Below are positions 9,256-18,219 of a DNA stretch of 64,000 nt, piece after piece. Every line of letters starts with the position of its first letter. Within the stretch, counting starts at the first letter, position 1. Origin of the DNA: Emticicia sp037153985 (GTDB lineage: Bacteria > Bacteroidota > Bacteroidia > Cytophagales > Spirosomataceae); the NCBI RefSeq assembly GCF_037153985.1, contig NZ_JBBAYI010000003.1, positions 406,854 to 470,853 on the forward strand. The letters are read 5' to 3'. The notes below the pieces were generated by a model. That model made no database searches. It saw nothing but the letters and a program-made list of their open reading frames with translations, and was not told where the DNA came from. The translations under genes were made by a program, and so were the position numbers.

Positions 9256-10020
9256 TTATGCCATAAACTTAATTACAGCCTCTACAAACTCGTTAGGTTT
9301 ATCGGCTTGCAGCCAGTGCCCTGCTCCTTCGATAGTTTCAACAGTAGCATTCGGAAATATTTTCTTTATAGCTGGTATGTCTTCATCATAAATATAACCC
9401 GACTCACCACCTCTCAGAAACAATACAGGTTCCGATATTTCGTGCGTATCGGTAAAGTCGCCACCAATCTGGTAAATTTCACGGCTCAAAACAGGTAGGT
9501 TAATACGCCAATCGAATTTACCCAAGTCGTTCCGATATAGGTTTTTTAATAAAAACTGCCTCTCTCCTACGCTGGTTACGTATCTGTCTAGCTGTAACTC
9601 TGCTTCTTTACGGTTAGTGAGGGTATCTAAATCAATAGAATTAAGCCCCTGAATAATATGCCCATGGTGCGACGGATAATATTTAGGTGCGATGTCAACA
9701 ATTATTAGTTTACTGAATTTACCTTCATGTTTCATGGCAAAGTGCATCACAGTTTTGCCACCCATCGAATGGCCGATAATTACAGGTTTATCCAACTGAT
9801 TATCATCGATAAATTCGTTCAGGTCTTCGGCCATGAGTTCATAGCTAAATTCCTCACTACGTGGCGATTGCCCATGATTTCGGGCATCAAGTGCATATAC
9901 AGCAAATCCTTTTTCTGCTATCATTTTACTAATGGTAAACCAGTTATCTGATGAGCCAAAAACTCCATGCAGAATAATAACGGGCTTGCCCTCACCTGTC
10001 TTTCTAAAAAAAAGTTTCAT
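9256..10020 (-). CDS. Alpha/beta-hydrolase, YbfF-like esterase
   Basis: The 254-residue protein has the alpha/beta-hydrolase layout: oxyanion segment LHGVFGSSDNW (residues 17-27), DARNHGQSP, nucleophile elbow GHSMGG (Ser85), an acid residue in the EPVLFLRGG region, and the catalytic His in GAGHWLQADKP near the C-terminus. The LHG-GSSDNW and DxRNHGxSP pair is characteristic of YbfF/ABHD11-type acyl esterases. The natural substrate cannot be read from sequence. A well-formed promoter lies just upstream (10053-10085), and the gene ends at a terminator shared with crtD, so it is probably transcribed alone. Confidence 0.9.
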   Translation of the reverse strand: MKLFFRKTGEGKPVIILHGVFGSSDNWFTISKMIAEKGFAVYALDARNHGQSPRSEEFSYELMAEDLNEFIDDNQLDKPVIIGHSMGGKTVMHFAMKHEGKFSKLIIVDIAPKYYPSHHGHIIQGLNSIDLDTLTNRKEAELQLDRYVTSVGERQFLLKNLYRNDLGKFDWRINLPVLSREIYQIGGDFTDTHEISEPVLFLRGGESGYIYDEDIPAIKKIFPNATVETIEGAGHWLQADKPNEFVEAVIKFMA

Positions 10021-10052
10021 TTAATTAATGTAAACGTTAAACCATTCTACAA

Positions 10053-10085
10053 CAAAGATAGAATATGATTACACGTAATTGCAAA
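10053..10085 (-). promoter_or_regulatory. Bacteroidota-type promoter for the esterase gene
   Basis: On the minus strand TATCTTTG (10053-10060) matches the TAnnTTTG -7 consensus, and a TTTG at 10082-10085 lies 21 bases upstream as the -33 element. It is 33 bp upstream of the start codon. Confidence 0.6.
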
Positions 10086-10183
10086 CTTGATACCGATTTA
10101 GCTACCAAAGGCATTAGTTCGAAAAATAATCACCTTATTATCAGATATTTACAAAAAAATTAAAAAAAAATTACGCTAAATTT

Positions 10184-10204
10184 TATTTAGATTAAGTCTA
10201 AATA
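10184..10204 (+). promoter_or_regulatory. Palindromic operator overlapping the promoter of the iron-uptake-like operon
   Basis: Perfect 8-base arms TATTTAGA and TCTAAATA are separated by TTAAG. The site ends three bases before a perfect TAnnTTTG -7 box (TATATTTG, 10208-10215), so a bound protein would block RNA polymerase. Position and the nature of the operon suggest an iron-responsive repressor of the Fur or DtxR type. The sequence is not the classical E. coli Fur box, so the protein is inferred. Confidence 0.6.
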
Positions 10205-10207
10205 CAA

Positions 10208-10215
10208 TATATTTG
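10208..10215 (+). promoter_or_regulatory. -7 promoter element of the iron-uptake-like operon
   Basis: TATATTTG matches TAnnTTTG exactly and lies 37 bp upstream of the first start codon. The usual -33 TTTG falls inside the palindrome at 10184-10204 and is only partly conserved, as in regulated promoters. Confidence 0.6.
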
Positions 10216-10252
10216 CATCGAAATTTAAATCCATTAAAAATAAAAAGCCACC

Positions 10253-11419
10253 ATGTTTAAACGTATCGGTAAAACTCAAATTCTTTTTGTTTCAGTAATT
10301 ATGGCGGGCTTAACAGCCTGTAAAGACGAAGAAGTAAGTCCATTACGAACTAAAATCGACTATGCCAAGGCTACCTCTAGCACTCCATACAAAAGTCTTT
10401 TCGTAGATGCACAAGGAGATACCACAGTTGACTTAAAATCTGGCAATGACCGTTACAGAATTTTTCAGGCCCTAAACTATTATACTGGTGCAGCTGTAAG
10501 AGATAACAAGACCCTTGACGCCAACGTCATGAAAAATATGTATGCCAATTCGGGCAACCCGTTTACTGATATTCCTTCTTTAAATATTTCAGGCACTTCG
10601 CTTAATAATTCTGGTGTTCAGCTTAGAAGCCTGACGGCCTCTTCTCTGTCAGCCACAGAGGCAGAAGCCGCACGTACAAGGATGGAGGGTTTATTTACAG
10701 AAATGGCTAATGTAAGTAAATCGGTTGGAGCAAACGCCTCGAAAGGAGTAGCCGGAAAAACAGGTACTTATCTGGTTGATGCCAAAGGTATCGAAATAGC
10801 ACAGATTATTCAGAAGTCGTTGATTGGAGCCTTACAACTAGATTATATCAGCAATGTATTGCTAAATAAAGGGCTCGAAGCCGACAACACCACACTTGTA
10901 TCAGGCAAAAAATATTCACAATTAGAACATAACTGGGACGAAGCCTACGGCATATTAACATTAAGTCCTATTTATCTGGCTAATTCGACCGACGCAACCA
11001 GAGGCACAACAGAATCTTTTCTGGGTTCATATATCTGGGAGTACAACAAAGCCAGTTATGCAAAAATTTATCCGGCTTTTCTGAAAGGACGCGTAGCTAT
11101 TGTAAATAACGACCTGACCGAGGTAAAAGCACAGGCTAATTTTATAAGAACAGAAATGGAAAAAGCTATTGCAGCAGCAGCAGTGGGGTATCTGGGTAAA
11201 TGGAAAACCGGCACTACCGATGCAGCAAGAGCACATGCTATGGGCGAAGGGTTAGGCTTTATTTATTCACTAAGATATTGCAAACTGAATGGTGCGGATG
11301 CAAAATTCTCAGACGATATCCTGAATAACCTTATTGGTTCAACTAATGGTTTCTGGGATTTAACCAACGAGAAAATAAATGCAGCAGCTGATACCATTAC
11401 TGCCAAATTCAAACTGTAA
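10253..11419 (+). CDS. DUF4856 lipoprotein, first gene of the iron-uptake-like operon
   Basis: The 388-residue protein opens with a lipoprotein signal peptide whose lipobox is GLTAC (Cys at about residue 23), so it is anchored in the outer membrane or periplasm. The mature part (SSTPYKSLFVDAQGDT, RYRIFQALNYYTGAA, later EHNWDEAYGILT and YSLRYCKLNG) matches the DUF4856 family, which in Bacteroidota is regularly encoded beside imelysin-type proteins and TonB-dependent receptors. Its biochemical role is unknown; by context it may bind iron or an iron complex. An upstream palindromic operator overlaps its promoter. A hairpin separates it from the next gene by only about 70 bp, so downstream genes may be expressed at a lower level. 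Confidence 0.83.
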   Translation: MFKRIGKTQILFVSVIMAGLTACKDEEVSPLRTKIDYAKATSSTPYKSLFVDAQGDTTVDLKSGNDRYRIFQALNYYTGAAVRDNKTLDANVMKNMYANSGNPFTDIPSLNISGTSLNNSGVQLRSLTASSLSATEAEAARTRMEGLFTEMANVSKSVGANASKGVAGKTGTYLVDAKGIEIAQIIQKSLIGALQLDYISNVLLNKGLEADNTTLVSGKKYSQLEHNWDEAYGILTLSPIYLANSTDATRGTTESFLGSYIWEYNKASYAKIYPAFLKGRVAIVNNDLTEVKAQANFIRTEMEKAIAAAAVGYLGKWKTGTTDAARAHAMGEGLGFIYSLRYCKLNGADAKFSDDILNNLIGSTNGFWDLTNEKINAAADTITAKFKL

Positions 11420-11441
11420 CGACGCTATTTTAATATATCAG

Positions 11442-11473
11442 AGTGGATTGGTGGTTAACATTACCAATCCACT
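11442..11473 (+). terminator. Hairpin inside the operon, between DUF4856 and imelysin genes
   Basis: AGTGGATTGGT (11442-11452) pairs perfectly with ACCAATCCACT (11463-11473) across a 10-nt loop, followed by GTTTTATTTC. It looks like an intrinsic terminator, but the next gene starts only 19 bp later on the same strand. It may be a partial terminator or an RNA-stability element that sets expression ratios. Confidence 0.6.
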
Positions 11474-11491
11474 GTTTTATTTCTACGACTT

Positions 11492-12637
11492 ATGACAATT
11501 TTTCACTTAAAAAAGAAATACCTGTTGGCTTTATCAGTAGGTATATTATGGGCTTGTGGGGGAACCAATAACACTGACAACCCACCAACTCCGGTAGATG
11601 AAGGTAAAGACAGAAAAGCAATACTTACGAATCTGGCTGATAATATTATTATTCCGGCCTATGCAAATTTTAAAGTAAAGTTCGACCAGATGGTAGCGAA
11701 GTCAGAGGCATTTACTAGTAAGCCCGACAACACAAGCCTGACTGGATTTCGGACGGCATGGGTTGATGCCTATACAGAATGGCAAAAAGTAGAATTGTTT
11801 GATTTTGGACCGGCAGAAAAACAAACACTCAGAAATTTTTTCAATATATATCCGGTCAATGAAAAAGCTATTGCCACTAACATAGCCGACCCTGCTGTTA
11901 ATATGGACGTACCCGCGGCTTATTCACAACAGGGTTTTCCGGCACTCGACTACCTGATAAATGGGCTGGGCAGTACCGATTCCGCCATTTTATCATTCTA
12001 TACAACTGCGCCTGACGCCGCTAAACGAATTGCCTATGTAAAGTTACTGGTGAGCCGCATGAATTCTTTACTAACAAAAGTAATGACTGACTGGAACGGC
12101 ACCTATCGTGAAACATTTATTACCAAAACAGGGCTTGACATTAGTTCGTCTACCTCCTTAATGGTTAATGGTTTTGTACTACACTATGAGCGTTTTATCC
12201 GTTCTGGTAAATTTGGTATTCCTTCAGGCGCAATGCTTAATGGCGTAGTAGCTCCTGAAAAGGTTGAGGCTTATTATAAAAAAGATTTATCGCTGGTGTT
12301 AGCCCAAACGGCACATCAGGCTGTGGTTGACTTTTTCAATGGCAAAAGTATTAAAACAGTCACAGAAGGCCCTTCTTTTAAAACTTACCTGAATGCACTC
12401 GGTGCTAAAGATAGTGCCACGGGTTTATCGCTAGCCGAACTGATAAACACTCAGTTCACTGCAAGCAAAAACAAAATTGACGCCCTGAAACTACCTTTAT
12501 ATGAAGAAATCAAGACTAATAATCAGGCTGTAAAAGAAGTATATAACGAAATGCAAAAGGCTGTCAGAATGTTGAAGGTAGACATGACCTCAGCCATGAG
12601 TATTACCATTACTTATACCGATAACGACGGCGATTAA
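11492..12637 (+). CDS. Imelysin-family (peptidase M75-like) lipoprotein
   Basis: The 381-residue protein has a lipoprotein signal (LALSVGILWAC) and a Gly/Pro-rich linker, then a mostly helical imelysin fold. Diagnostic stretches are the first repeat with TGFRTAWVDAYTEWQKVELFDFGP and the GFPALDYLINGLG segment, which corresponds to the GxHxxEYL region of imelysins. Imelysin proteins are outer-surface or periplasmic and are linked to iron acquisition in several bacteria (IrpA, EfeO-related); proteolytic activity is doubtful. The histidine usual in the GFHALEYLL motif is replaced by Pro-Ala here, so metal binding at that site may differ. The gene lies 72 bp after the DUF4856 gene and nearly abuts the HTTM gene. 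Confidence 0.87.
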   Translation: MTIFHLKKKYLLALSVGILWACGGTNNTDNPPTPVDEGKDRKAILTNLADNIIIPAYANFKVKFDQMVAKSEAFTSKPDNTSLTGFRTAWVDAYTEWQKVELFDFGPAEKQTLRNFFNIYPVNEKAIATNIADPAVNMDVPAAYSQQGFPALDYLINGLGSTDSAILSFYTTAPDAAKRIAYVKLLVSRMNSLLTKVMTDWNGTYRETFITKTGLDISSSTSLMVNGFVLHYERFIRSGKFGIPSGAMLNGVVAPEKVEAYYKKDLSLVLAQTAHQAVVDFFNGKSIKTVTEGPSFKTYLNALGAKDSATGLSLAELINTQFTASKNKIDALKLPLYEEIKTNNQAVKEVYNEMQKAVRMLKVDMTSAMSITITYTDNDGD

Positions 12638-12646
12638 TCAGTGGGT

Positions 12647-13984
12647 ATGTCTAATTATTTCGGAAAAAAGGTTTCTGCGGCTCCTTTAGCGGTTTTCAGA
12701 ATATGCTTCGGACTTATGTTGCTTGGCAGCATTATTCGTTTCTGGAGCAAAGGCTGGATAAACGATTTGTATATCCAACCAAAATTCTTTTTCCCATTTT
12801 TCGGCTTTGAGTTCGTTAAACCGCTGGGGCAATACACGTATTTTCTTTTTGCTTTCTGTGGGCTTTGTGCATTTTTAGTAGCCATTGGCTTGTTTTATCG
12901 CCTAAGCATTATTGGCTTGTTTGCCAGTTTTTCATACATCGAACTCATCGATAAATCTACCTATCTGAACCACTACTATTTTATTAGTCTGGTTAGTTTT
13001 CTAATGATTTTCTTACCTGCGCACACCTATTTTTCGGTTGATGCGTACCGGAATAAAAGACTACTGGCGCAGTATATTCCGAACTGGTGCATTGATTCTC
13101 TTAAACTTATGCTGTGTATCTTGTATTTTTATGCAGGTCTGGCCAAAGTAAACAGCGACTGGCTGTTACAGGCACAACCTCTGAAAATCTGGTTACCCGC
13201 TCGTAATGATATGCCCATTATTGGCGAATGGTTTAATAAACGCTGGATACCCTACGCCTTTAGCTGGTTTGGCTGTATTTATGATTTGAGTATTCCTTTC
13301 CTGCTATGGAGAGCTCCCACACGAATGTTTGCTTATGTAGCCGTTGTTACTTTCCATGTACTGACGGCTCTACTATTTCCGATTGGGGTTTTTCCGCATA
13401 TTATGATGGTAGCCGCACTCATTTTTTTCTCTCCTGTATTTCATAAAAATCTTATTCGCCGTATCAGTTACTGGTTCAGGCTGCCCAGCGATTTTATTGA
13501 AACCACTAAAAGCTATTTTCCGGCTTTTTATATTAAACCGCTGTTTATCCTGTTTTTTACGTTTCAACTACTTTTCCCGTTCAGGTATTTGCTTTACCCG
13601 GGTGAGTTGTTCTGGACCGAGGAAGGTTATCGGTTTTCGTGGCGGGTGATGCTTATGGAAAAAGCCGGATACGCTCAATTTACTGTAAAAGATAGCACAG
13701 GCAAGCAGGTTGTGGTGAATAATAATGACTTCCTGAGCACTTTACAGGAAAAAATGATGTCGACCCAACCCGACATGATTTTACAGTATGCCCACCTATT
13801 ACGCGACTATTACGCGCTGCGGGGTTTCCAAAAGCCGCAAGTATATGTCGATTCATACGTGGCACTTAACGGTCGCATGGGGCGGCCGCTCATAAGCCCT
13901 ACAACAGATTTGGCTAAAGAGACAGATTCTTTTAAACACAAAACTTGGATTTTACCATTCCATGACACTATCGAAGGTTTATAA
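12647..13984 (+). CDS. HTTM domain protein (vitamin K-dependent gamma-carboxylase-like)
   Basis: This integral membrane protein of about 445 residues begins with LAVFRICFGLMLLGS and carries at least seven hydrophobic segments including YAGLAKVNSDWLLQAQPLKIWL, a signature of the horizontally transferred transmembrane (HTTM) domain shared with vitamin K-dependent gamma-glutamyl carboxylase. The C-terminal 130 residues are soluble. Bacterial members are of unknown function; some sit with iron-uptake genes. The start is taken as ATG 12647; an in-frame GTG two codons earlier (12641) is possible. It follows the imelysin gene by 9 bp and overlaps the receptor gene by 23 bp, which indicates translational coupling within one operon. 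Confidence 0.85.
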   Translation: MSNYFGKKVSAAPLAVFRICFGLMLLGSIIRFWSKGWINDLYIQPKFFFPFFGFEFVKPLGQYTYFLFAFCGLCAFLVAIGLFYRLSIIGLFASFSYIELIDKSTYLNHYYFISLVSFLMIFLPAHTYFSVDAYRNKRLLAQYIPNWCIDSLKLMLCILYFYAGLAKVNSDWLLQAQPLKIWLPARNDMPIIGEWFNKRWIPYAFSWFGCIYDLSIPFLLWRAPTRMFAYVAVVTFHVLTALLFPIGVFPHIMMVAALIFFSPVFHKNLIRRISYWFRLPSDFIETTKSYFPAFYIKPLFILFFTFQLLFPFRYLLYPGELFWTEEGYRFSWRVMLMEKAGYAQFTVKDSTGKQVVVNNNDFLSTLQEKMMSTQPDMILQYAHLLRDYYALRGFQKPQVYVDSYVALNGRMGRPLISPTTDLAKETDSFKHKTWILPFHDTIEGL

Positions 13985-16385
13985 TACACTTATTTTTTGC
14001 CTGATTAGCACATTTGCGCTGGCTCAGCATAAATTGAGCGGCACTGTTTATTCGCGCAAAGACGGTAACGCCATTAAAAATTGTAAAATTATACTCAATA
14101 CAGGCTCTCCTACGGCTCTGACTAACGAAAAAGGCATTTTTGTCTTTAAAAATCTGGCAGCAGGCACCTACAAAGTTCAAACTTATGCCGAAGATTTCCA
14201 GTCATCTCAACAAGAAATCAGGTTAACTGACAAAGACCTTGACCTGAAAATTTTTCTGGATTCAATCCATGCTACACTCAATGAAGTAGTGGTAACCGAC
14301 AAGCAGACCGATTTCGGCTTTACACGTATGCGTGCCGTTGAAAGCATGGGTATTTATGAAGGCAAAAAATCAGAAGTAATTTTGCCTGAACAACTAGTGG
14401 CCAACCTTGCTACCAATAATGCGCGGCAGGTATATTCAAGAGTAGCAGGCTTAAATATCTGGGAAAACGATGGTGCAGGCCTGCAATTAAGTATTGGAGG
14501 CCGTGGCCTTGACCCCAACCGTACGGCAAATTTTAATGTGCGGCAAAACGGATATGATATAAGTGCCGATGCCCTCGGTTATCCTGAAAGTTACTATACC
14601 CCCCCTATTGAAGCCGTCGGGCGTATTCAGATAGTGCGGGGGGCCGCTTCGCTGCAATATGGTACACAGTTCGGGGGGTTAATTAACTTTGTTATGAAAA
14701 AACCCGTTACCGACCGCAAACTTGAGCTAACCGCACGCCAGAGCGTGGGGTCGTTCGGCTTTTACAATGCCTTTACCAGTGCAAGCGGCACACTTAATAA
14801 ATTAAGCTATTATACTTTTTTTCAATATAAAAGAGCCGATGGCTGGCGGGCAAACTCAGGGTTTGACAGCTATAATTTTTATGCCGACCTCGACTACAAA
14901 CTATCTGAAAAAACTACAATAGGCATCGACCTCACCCACATGAGTTACCTGTCACAACAACCCGGTGGCTTAACCGATGCCATGTTTGCTGAAAACCCAC
15001 GGCAAACCAATCGGGAACGTAACTGGTTTAAGGTTAACTGGAATTTATGGGCAGCACATCTTGACCATAAGTTTAACTCCCTAAACGAGTTTAATCTACG
15101 AGTATTTGGGTTGTCGGCGTACCGTTATTCATTAGGTTTTCGGCCTAATCGTGTAGCTACAATTGACGATAACAGCGAACGTGACCTGATTAAAGGCGAC
15201 TTTAACAACTGGGGAGCCGAAGCACGTTACCTAAAACGCTATTTTATTGGCGATAAGCTATTGATTTTTTTGGGTGGAAGCCGCTATTATCATGGTTTTA
15301 ATCATAGCATTCAGGGTTTAGGCAGCAGAGGAAAAGATGCCGATTTCAATTTTATTAATTATGAAGAAGGCATTGCCAACGATTACCGCTTCCCGAATAA
15401 CAATGCATCTTTGTTTATTGAAAACATATTTTACCTGAACGACAAATTTTCGGTTACTCCGGGTATACGATACGAATATATTCATACAAAAGCCGATGGG
15501 TTTTATGGAAACATTCAGTTCGATTTGGCGGGTAATATTATTAGTGCAACCCGTACCAATGAAACCCGTACCAACGGAAGGCAGTTTGTACTGGCAGGAG
15601 TCGGGCTAAGCTACAAGCCTATTGCTGAAATTGACATTTACAGTAATATATCTCAGAACTACCGTTCTATTACCTTTAGCGATATGCGTACAGCCAACCC
15701 GTCGGCAGTAATTGACCCGAACATGAAAGACGAAAGAGGGTATTCTATTGATTTAGGTGTACGTACTCACCAGACTAGCCTTTATAATTTCGATGTAAGT
15801 ATGTTTTATCTGAACTACGATAATCGTATTGGAGAGGTTCAGTTTTATGACGAAAGCAACCGCGTATTACGCCGCCGCGGTAATATTGGGCAAGCCGTAA
15901 TTATGGGGCTGGAATCTTATGCTGAAGCCGATTTACTCAAACTTGGTAAACCAGCCAACCAGCACCTGAGTGGTGTTTTATTTGGCAATGTTGCCTTTAT
16001 TCATTCGGTTTATAAAGCCAGCCAGATACCGGGTATTAAAGGCAATAAAGTTGAGTTTGTGCCAGATGTTAATCTCAAAACAGGCGTTCGGCTTGGTTAT
16101 AAAAATCTGAAGGCATCTTTCCAGTATACTTATTTGTCTGACCAGTATTCTGAGGCTACCAACGCCAAAGACGGTGGTGTATCAGCCGTAGTGGGCCTAA
16201 TTCCGGCTTATGATGTGATGGATGTAAGTGTATCTTATCAGTTTAAAAAGTTTAAAATCGAAGGGAATATCAATAATTTGTCAAACCGTATGTATTTTAC
16301 ACGTAGGGCAACCGGATATCCGGGGCCGGGTATTTTACCATCCGACGGACGTAGCTTTTATCTGAGTTTACAGGCTAAAATATAA
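13962..16385 (+). CDS. TonB-dependent outer-membrane receptor, FecA-like
   Basis: The 807-residue protein starts with a signal peptide (LIFCLISTFALAQ), a CarboxypepD_reg-like domain (residues about 22-110, HKLSGTVYSRKDG onward), a plug domain (SIGGRGLDPNRTANF; AVGRIQIVRGAASLQYGTQFGGLINFVMKKP) and a C-terminal 22-strand barrel ending GRSFYLSLQAKI. It imports a scarce solute, most likely a ferric complex, using energy from TonB. Plug phrasing such as GRGLDPNRTANFNVRQNGYD is close to ferric-citrate receptors of Bacteroidota. The 23-bp overlap with the HTTM gene, and the palindromic operator ahead of the first gene, place it in an iron-responsive operon. The exact ligand is unknown. Confidence 0.92.
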   Translation: MTLSKVYNTLIFCLISTFALAQHKLSGTVYSRKDGNAIKNCKIILNTGSPTALTNEKGIFVFKNLAAGTYKVQTYAEDFQSSQQEIRLTDKDLDLKIFLDSIHATLNEVVVTDKQTDFGFTRMRAVESMGIYEGKKSEVILPEQLVANLATNNARQVYSRVAGLNIWENDGAGLQLSIGGRGLDPNRTANFNVRQNGYDISADALGYPESYYTPPIEAVGRIQIVRGAASLQYGTQFGGLINFVMKKPVTDRKLELTARQSVGSFGFYNAFTSASGTLNKLSYYTFFQYKRADGWRANSGFDSYNFYADLDYKLSEKTTIGIDLTHMSYLSQQPGGLTDAMFAENPRQTNRERNWFKVNWNLWAAHLDHKFNSLNEFNLRVFGLSAYRYSLGFRPNRVATIDDNSERDLIKGDFNNWGAEARYLKRYFIGDKLLIFLGGSRYYHGFNHSIQGLGSRGKDADFNFINYEEGIANDYRFPNNNASLFIENIFYLNDKFSVTPGIRYEYIHTKADGFYGNIQFDLAGNIISATRTNETRTNGRQFVLAGVGLSYKPIAEIDIYSNISQNYRSITFSDMRTANPSAVIDPNMKDERGYSIDLGVRTHQTSLYNFDVSMFYLNYDNRIGEVQFYDESNRVLRRRGNIGQAVIMGLESYAEADLLKLGKPANQHLSGVLFGNVAFIHSVYKASQIPGIKGNKVEFVPDVNLKTGVRLGYKNLKASFQYTYLSDQYSEATNAKDGGVSAVVGLIPAYDVMDVSVSYQFKKFKIEGNINNLSNRMYFTRRATGYPGPGILPSDGRSFYLSLQAKI

Positions 16386-16472
16386 AACGTTGTCAGGTTT
16401 ATAATACTAATACGACACATTCCCGCTACTAATCCAGACATAGTTAATGACCAATAAGCTAATTATTTTGTT

Positions 16473-16480
16473 TATTTTTG
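16473..16480 (+). promoter_or_regulatory. Possible -7 promoter element for miaA
   Basis: TATTTTTG matches TAnnTTTG and lies 28 bp upstream of the start codon. No clear -33 TTTG was seen at the expected distance. Confidence 0.35.
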
Positions 16481-16507
16481 CTGTTTAATTAAGGTTTCAG
16501 AAGTACT

Positions 16508-17428
16508 TTGGCAACAGCATCTACTAAATACGCTATTCTTATTGTAGGCCCTACCGCGGTAGGAAAAACAGCGTTATCCATACAATTAGCCCACCTGCTC
16601 GATACTGAGATAATATCGGCCGACTCAAGGCAGTTTTACCGTGAATTAACTATCGGAACAGCTAAACCTACTCAGGACGAGATGGAAGGCGTAAAACACC
16701 ATTTCATTGACTCTCATAGTATTACCAGTTATTATAGTGCCGGTGATTTTGAGAGAGATGTAGTTAAATTACTGGAAGAAGATATTTTTAAACGAAAAGA
16801 TGTTGTAATCATTACAGGAGGCTCAGGGCTTTTTGTAAAAGCACTTACCGACGGCCTCGACGAAATGCCTGAAGCTCCGTTAGCCCTGCGTGAACAATTA
16901 ATGAAAAGGCTCGAAACCGAGGGACTTACGCCTTTGGCAAACCAGTTACAACAGCTTGACCCTGTATACGCCTCCACTGCCGATTTACAAAATTCACAAC
17001 GTGTTATAAGAGCATTAGAAGTATGCCTTAGTACAGGCTTGCCTTTTTCGGAGTTTCATAAAAAAAGTAAAGTTCAGCGGAGTTTCAATTTTATCAAAAT
17101 AGGCATTGAACGCCCCCGTGAAGAACTCTATGAGCGTATTAATCAGCGCATGGACCTGATGCTAGCCAGTGGCTTAGAAGCAGAAGCTCAAAGTTTACTT
17201 CAATACAGGCACCATAATGCTTTGCAAACCGTAGGCTACAAAGAAATATTCGACTATCTAGATGGAAACTATGATTACAAAACTATGGTTGAGCTTCTGA
17301 AACGTAACTCAAGAAGATATGCCAAACGTCAGATGACATGGTTTAAGAATCAGGATGATTTCCGATGGTTTAATGCTCAGGATTTTGATGCTATCAGGGC
17401 ATTTATTCAGGCTTCCGTTCACATATAA
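16508..17428 (+). CDS. miaA: tRNA dimethylallyltransferase
   Basis: The 306-residue enzyme adds a dimethylallyl group to A37 of tRNAs that read UNN codons. Visible motifs are the P-loop GPTAVGKT (residues 14-21), DSRQFYRELTIGTAKPT (the tRNA and substrate-binding segment), YSAGDFERD, and the C-terminal RRYAKRQMTWFKNQ. The start codon is TTG: the P-loop is only 13 residues downstream and there is no in-frame ATG ahead of it, so the TTG at 16508 is forced. Length is normal. It is a single gene ending before a convergent DJ-1/PfpI gene. Confidence 0.95.
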   Translation: MATASTKYAILIVGPTAVGKTALSIQLAHLLDTEIISADSRQFYRELTIGTAKPTQDEMEGVKHHFIDSHSITSYYSAGDFERDVVKLLEEDIFKRKDVVIITGGSGLFVKALTDGLDEMPEAPLALREQLMKRLETEGLTPLANQLQQLDPVYASTADLQNSQRVIRALEVCLSTGLPFSEFHKKSKVQRSFNFIKIGIERPREELYERINQRMDLMLASGLEAEAQSLLQYRHHNALQTVGYKEIFDYLDGNYDYKTMVELLKRNSRRYAKRQMTWFKNQDDFRWFNAQDFDAIRAFIQASVHI

Positions 17429-17462
17429 TTTCAGGATAACTCCCTCTGTGGGTTTGTTTAAA

Positions 17463-18074
17463 TTACATTCGCCAGTAATCATACTGAATATACTCGGCCG
17501 TTTCGTTGGCGATTTGTTTGCCCAGTAGTTTTGCCACTACGTATAATGACATATCTATTCCAGCCGATACTCCGGCCGACAAAATAATTCGCCCGTTATC
17601 AACCCATCGCTGGTCGGGGTATAGGGTCGTATTTGGTGCAACCTCACGCATTTGTTCAACGGCCTTAAAATGAGTAGTAGCTGCCAGTCCTTCAAGCAAA
17701 CCTGCTTTAGCCAGAATCAGCGAACCCGTACAAACCGACAACAGGAGTTCAACCTTTTCGTTCATCTCGTTTAGCCATGCCAGTAGCTTGTCGTTATTCA
17801 TTTCGCGTCTGGTACCAAAGGGCGTTCCATCGGGTCTGTATCCACCTCCACCGGGTACAAGCAGAATATCAGGCACCGGACAATCGCTCAAGGTATAATC
17901 AGGAATCACTACCAGATTATTTCTGGCACTTATTCTGGAGGTTTCGGCCACCGTAAATACTTTAAAATACCCTTCCTTTCCCCCTTGTTTTCCGGCTACG
18001 CCAAATATTTCGTAAGGACCAGTAAAATCTAGTACTTCTACCTCATCAAAAATCAGAATACCTACGGTTCTCAT
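17463..18074 (-). CDS. DJ-1/PfpI family protein (GATase1-like, isonitrile hydratase/GlxA-domain type)
   Basis: The protein is 203 residues when started at ATG 18074 (MRTVGILIFDEVEVLDFTGPYEIF), a typical start for this group. A longer upstream frame to 18170 adds residues with no family similarity and is rejected. The nucleophile elbow is LLSVCTGSLILAKAGLL with the Cys typical of DJ-1/PfpI proteins, preceded by LLVPGGGG with the backbone turn, and followed by TTHFKA. Members include isonitrile hydratase and the N-terminal domains of GlxA-type regulators; no AraC-type helix-turn-helix is present here. The substrate is unknown. It is convergent with miaA with a short gap. Confidence 0.85.
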   Translation of the reverse strand: MRTVGILIFDEVEVLDFTGPYEIFGVAGKQGGKEGYFKVFTVAETSRISARNNLVVIPDYTLSDCPVPDILLVPGGGGYRPDGTPFGTRREMNNDKLLAWLNEMNEKVELLLSVCTGSLILAKAGLLEGLAATTHFKAVEQMREVAPNTTLYPDQRWVDNGRIILSAGVSAGIDMSLYVVAKLLGKQIANETAEYIQYDYWRM

Positions 18075-18219
18075 GATACTGTGTTTATTAAAGGCTTTGC
18101 AGTAGTTGGCTGATTTCCTGAATATTTTTAAGATTATACAATCTATTTCGTTAAATCCTGCATATACCAATTGTTACTCTCGCAAATTAGATTTTTCTTT
18201 GCAAAAACTTTAGGATTGA

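Noticed and set aside
17463..18170. Longer DJ-1/PfpI protein with 32 extra N-terminal residues
   Set aside because: The family fold begins at the internal ATG 18074; the added residues are unlike any family.
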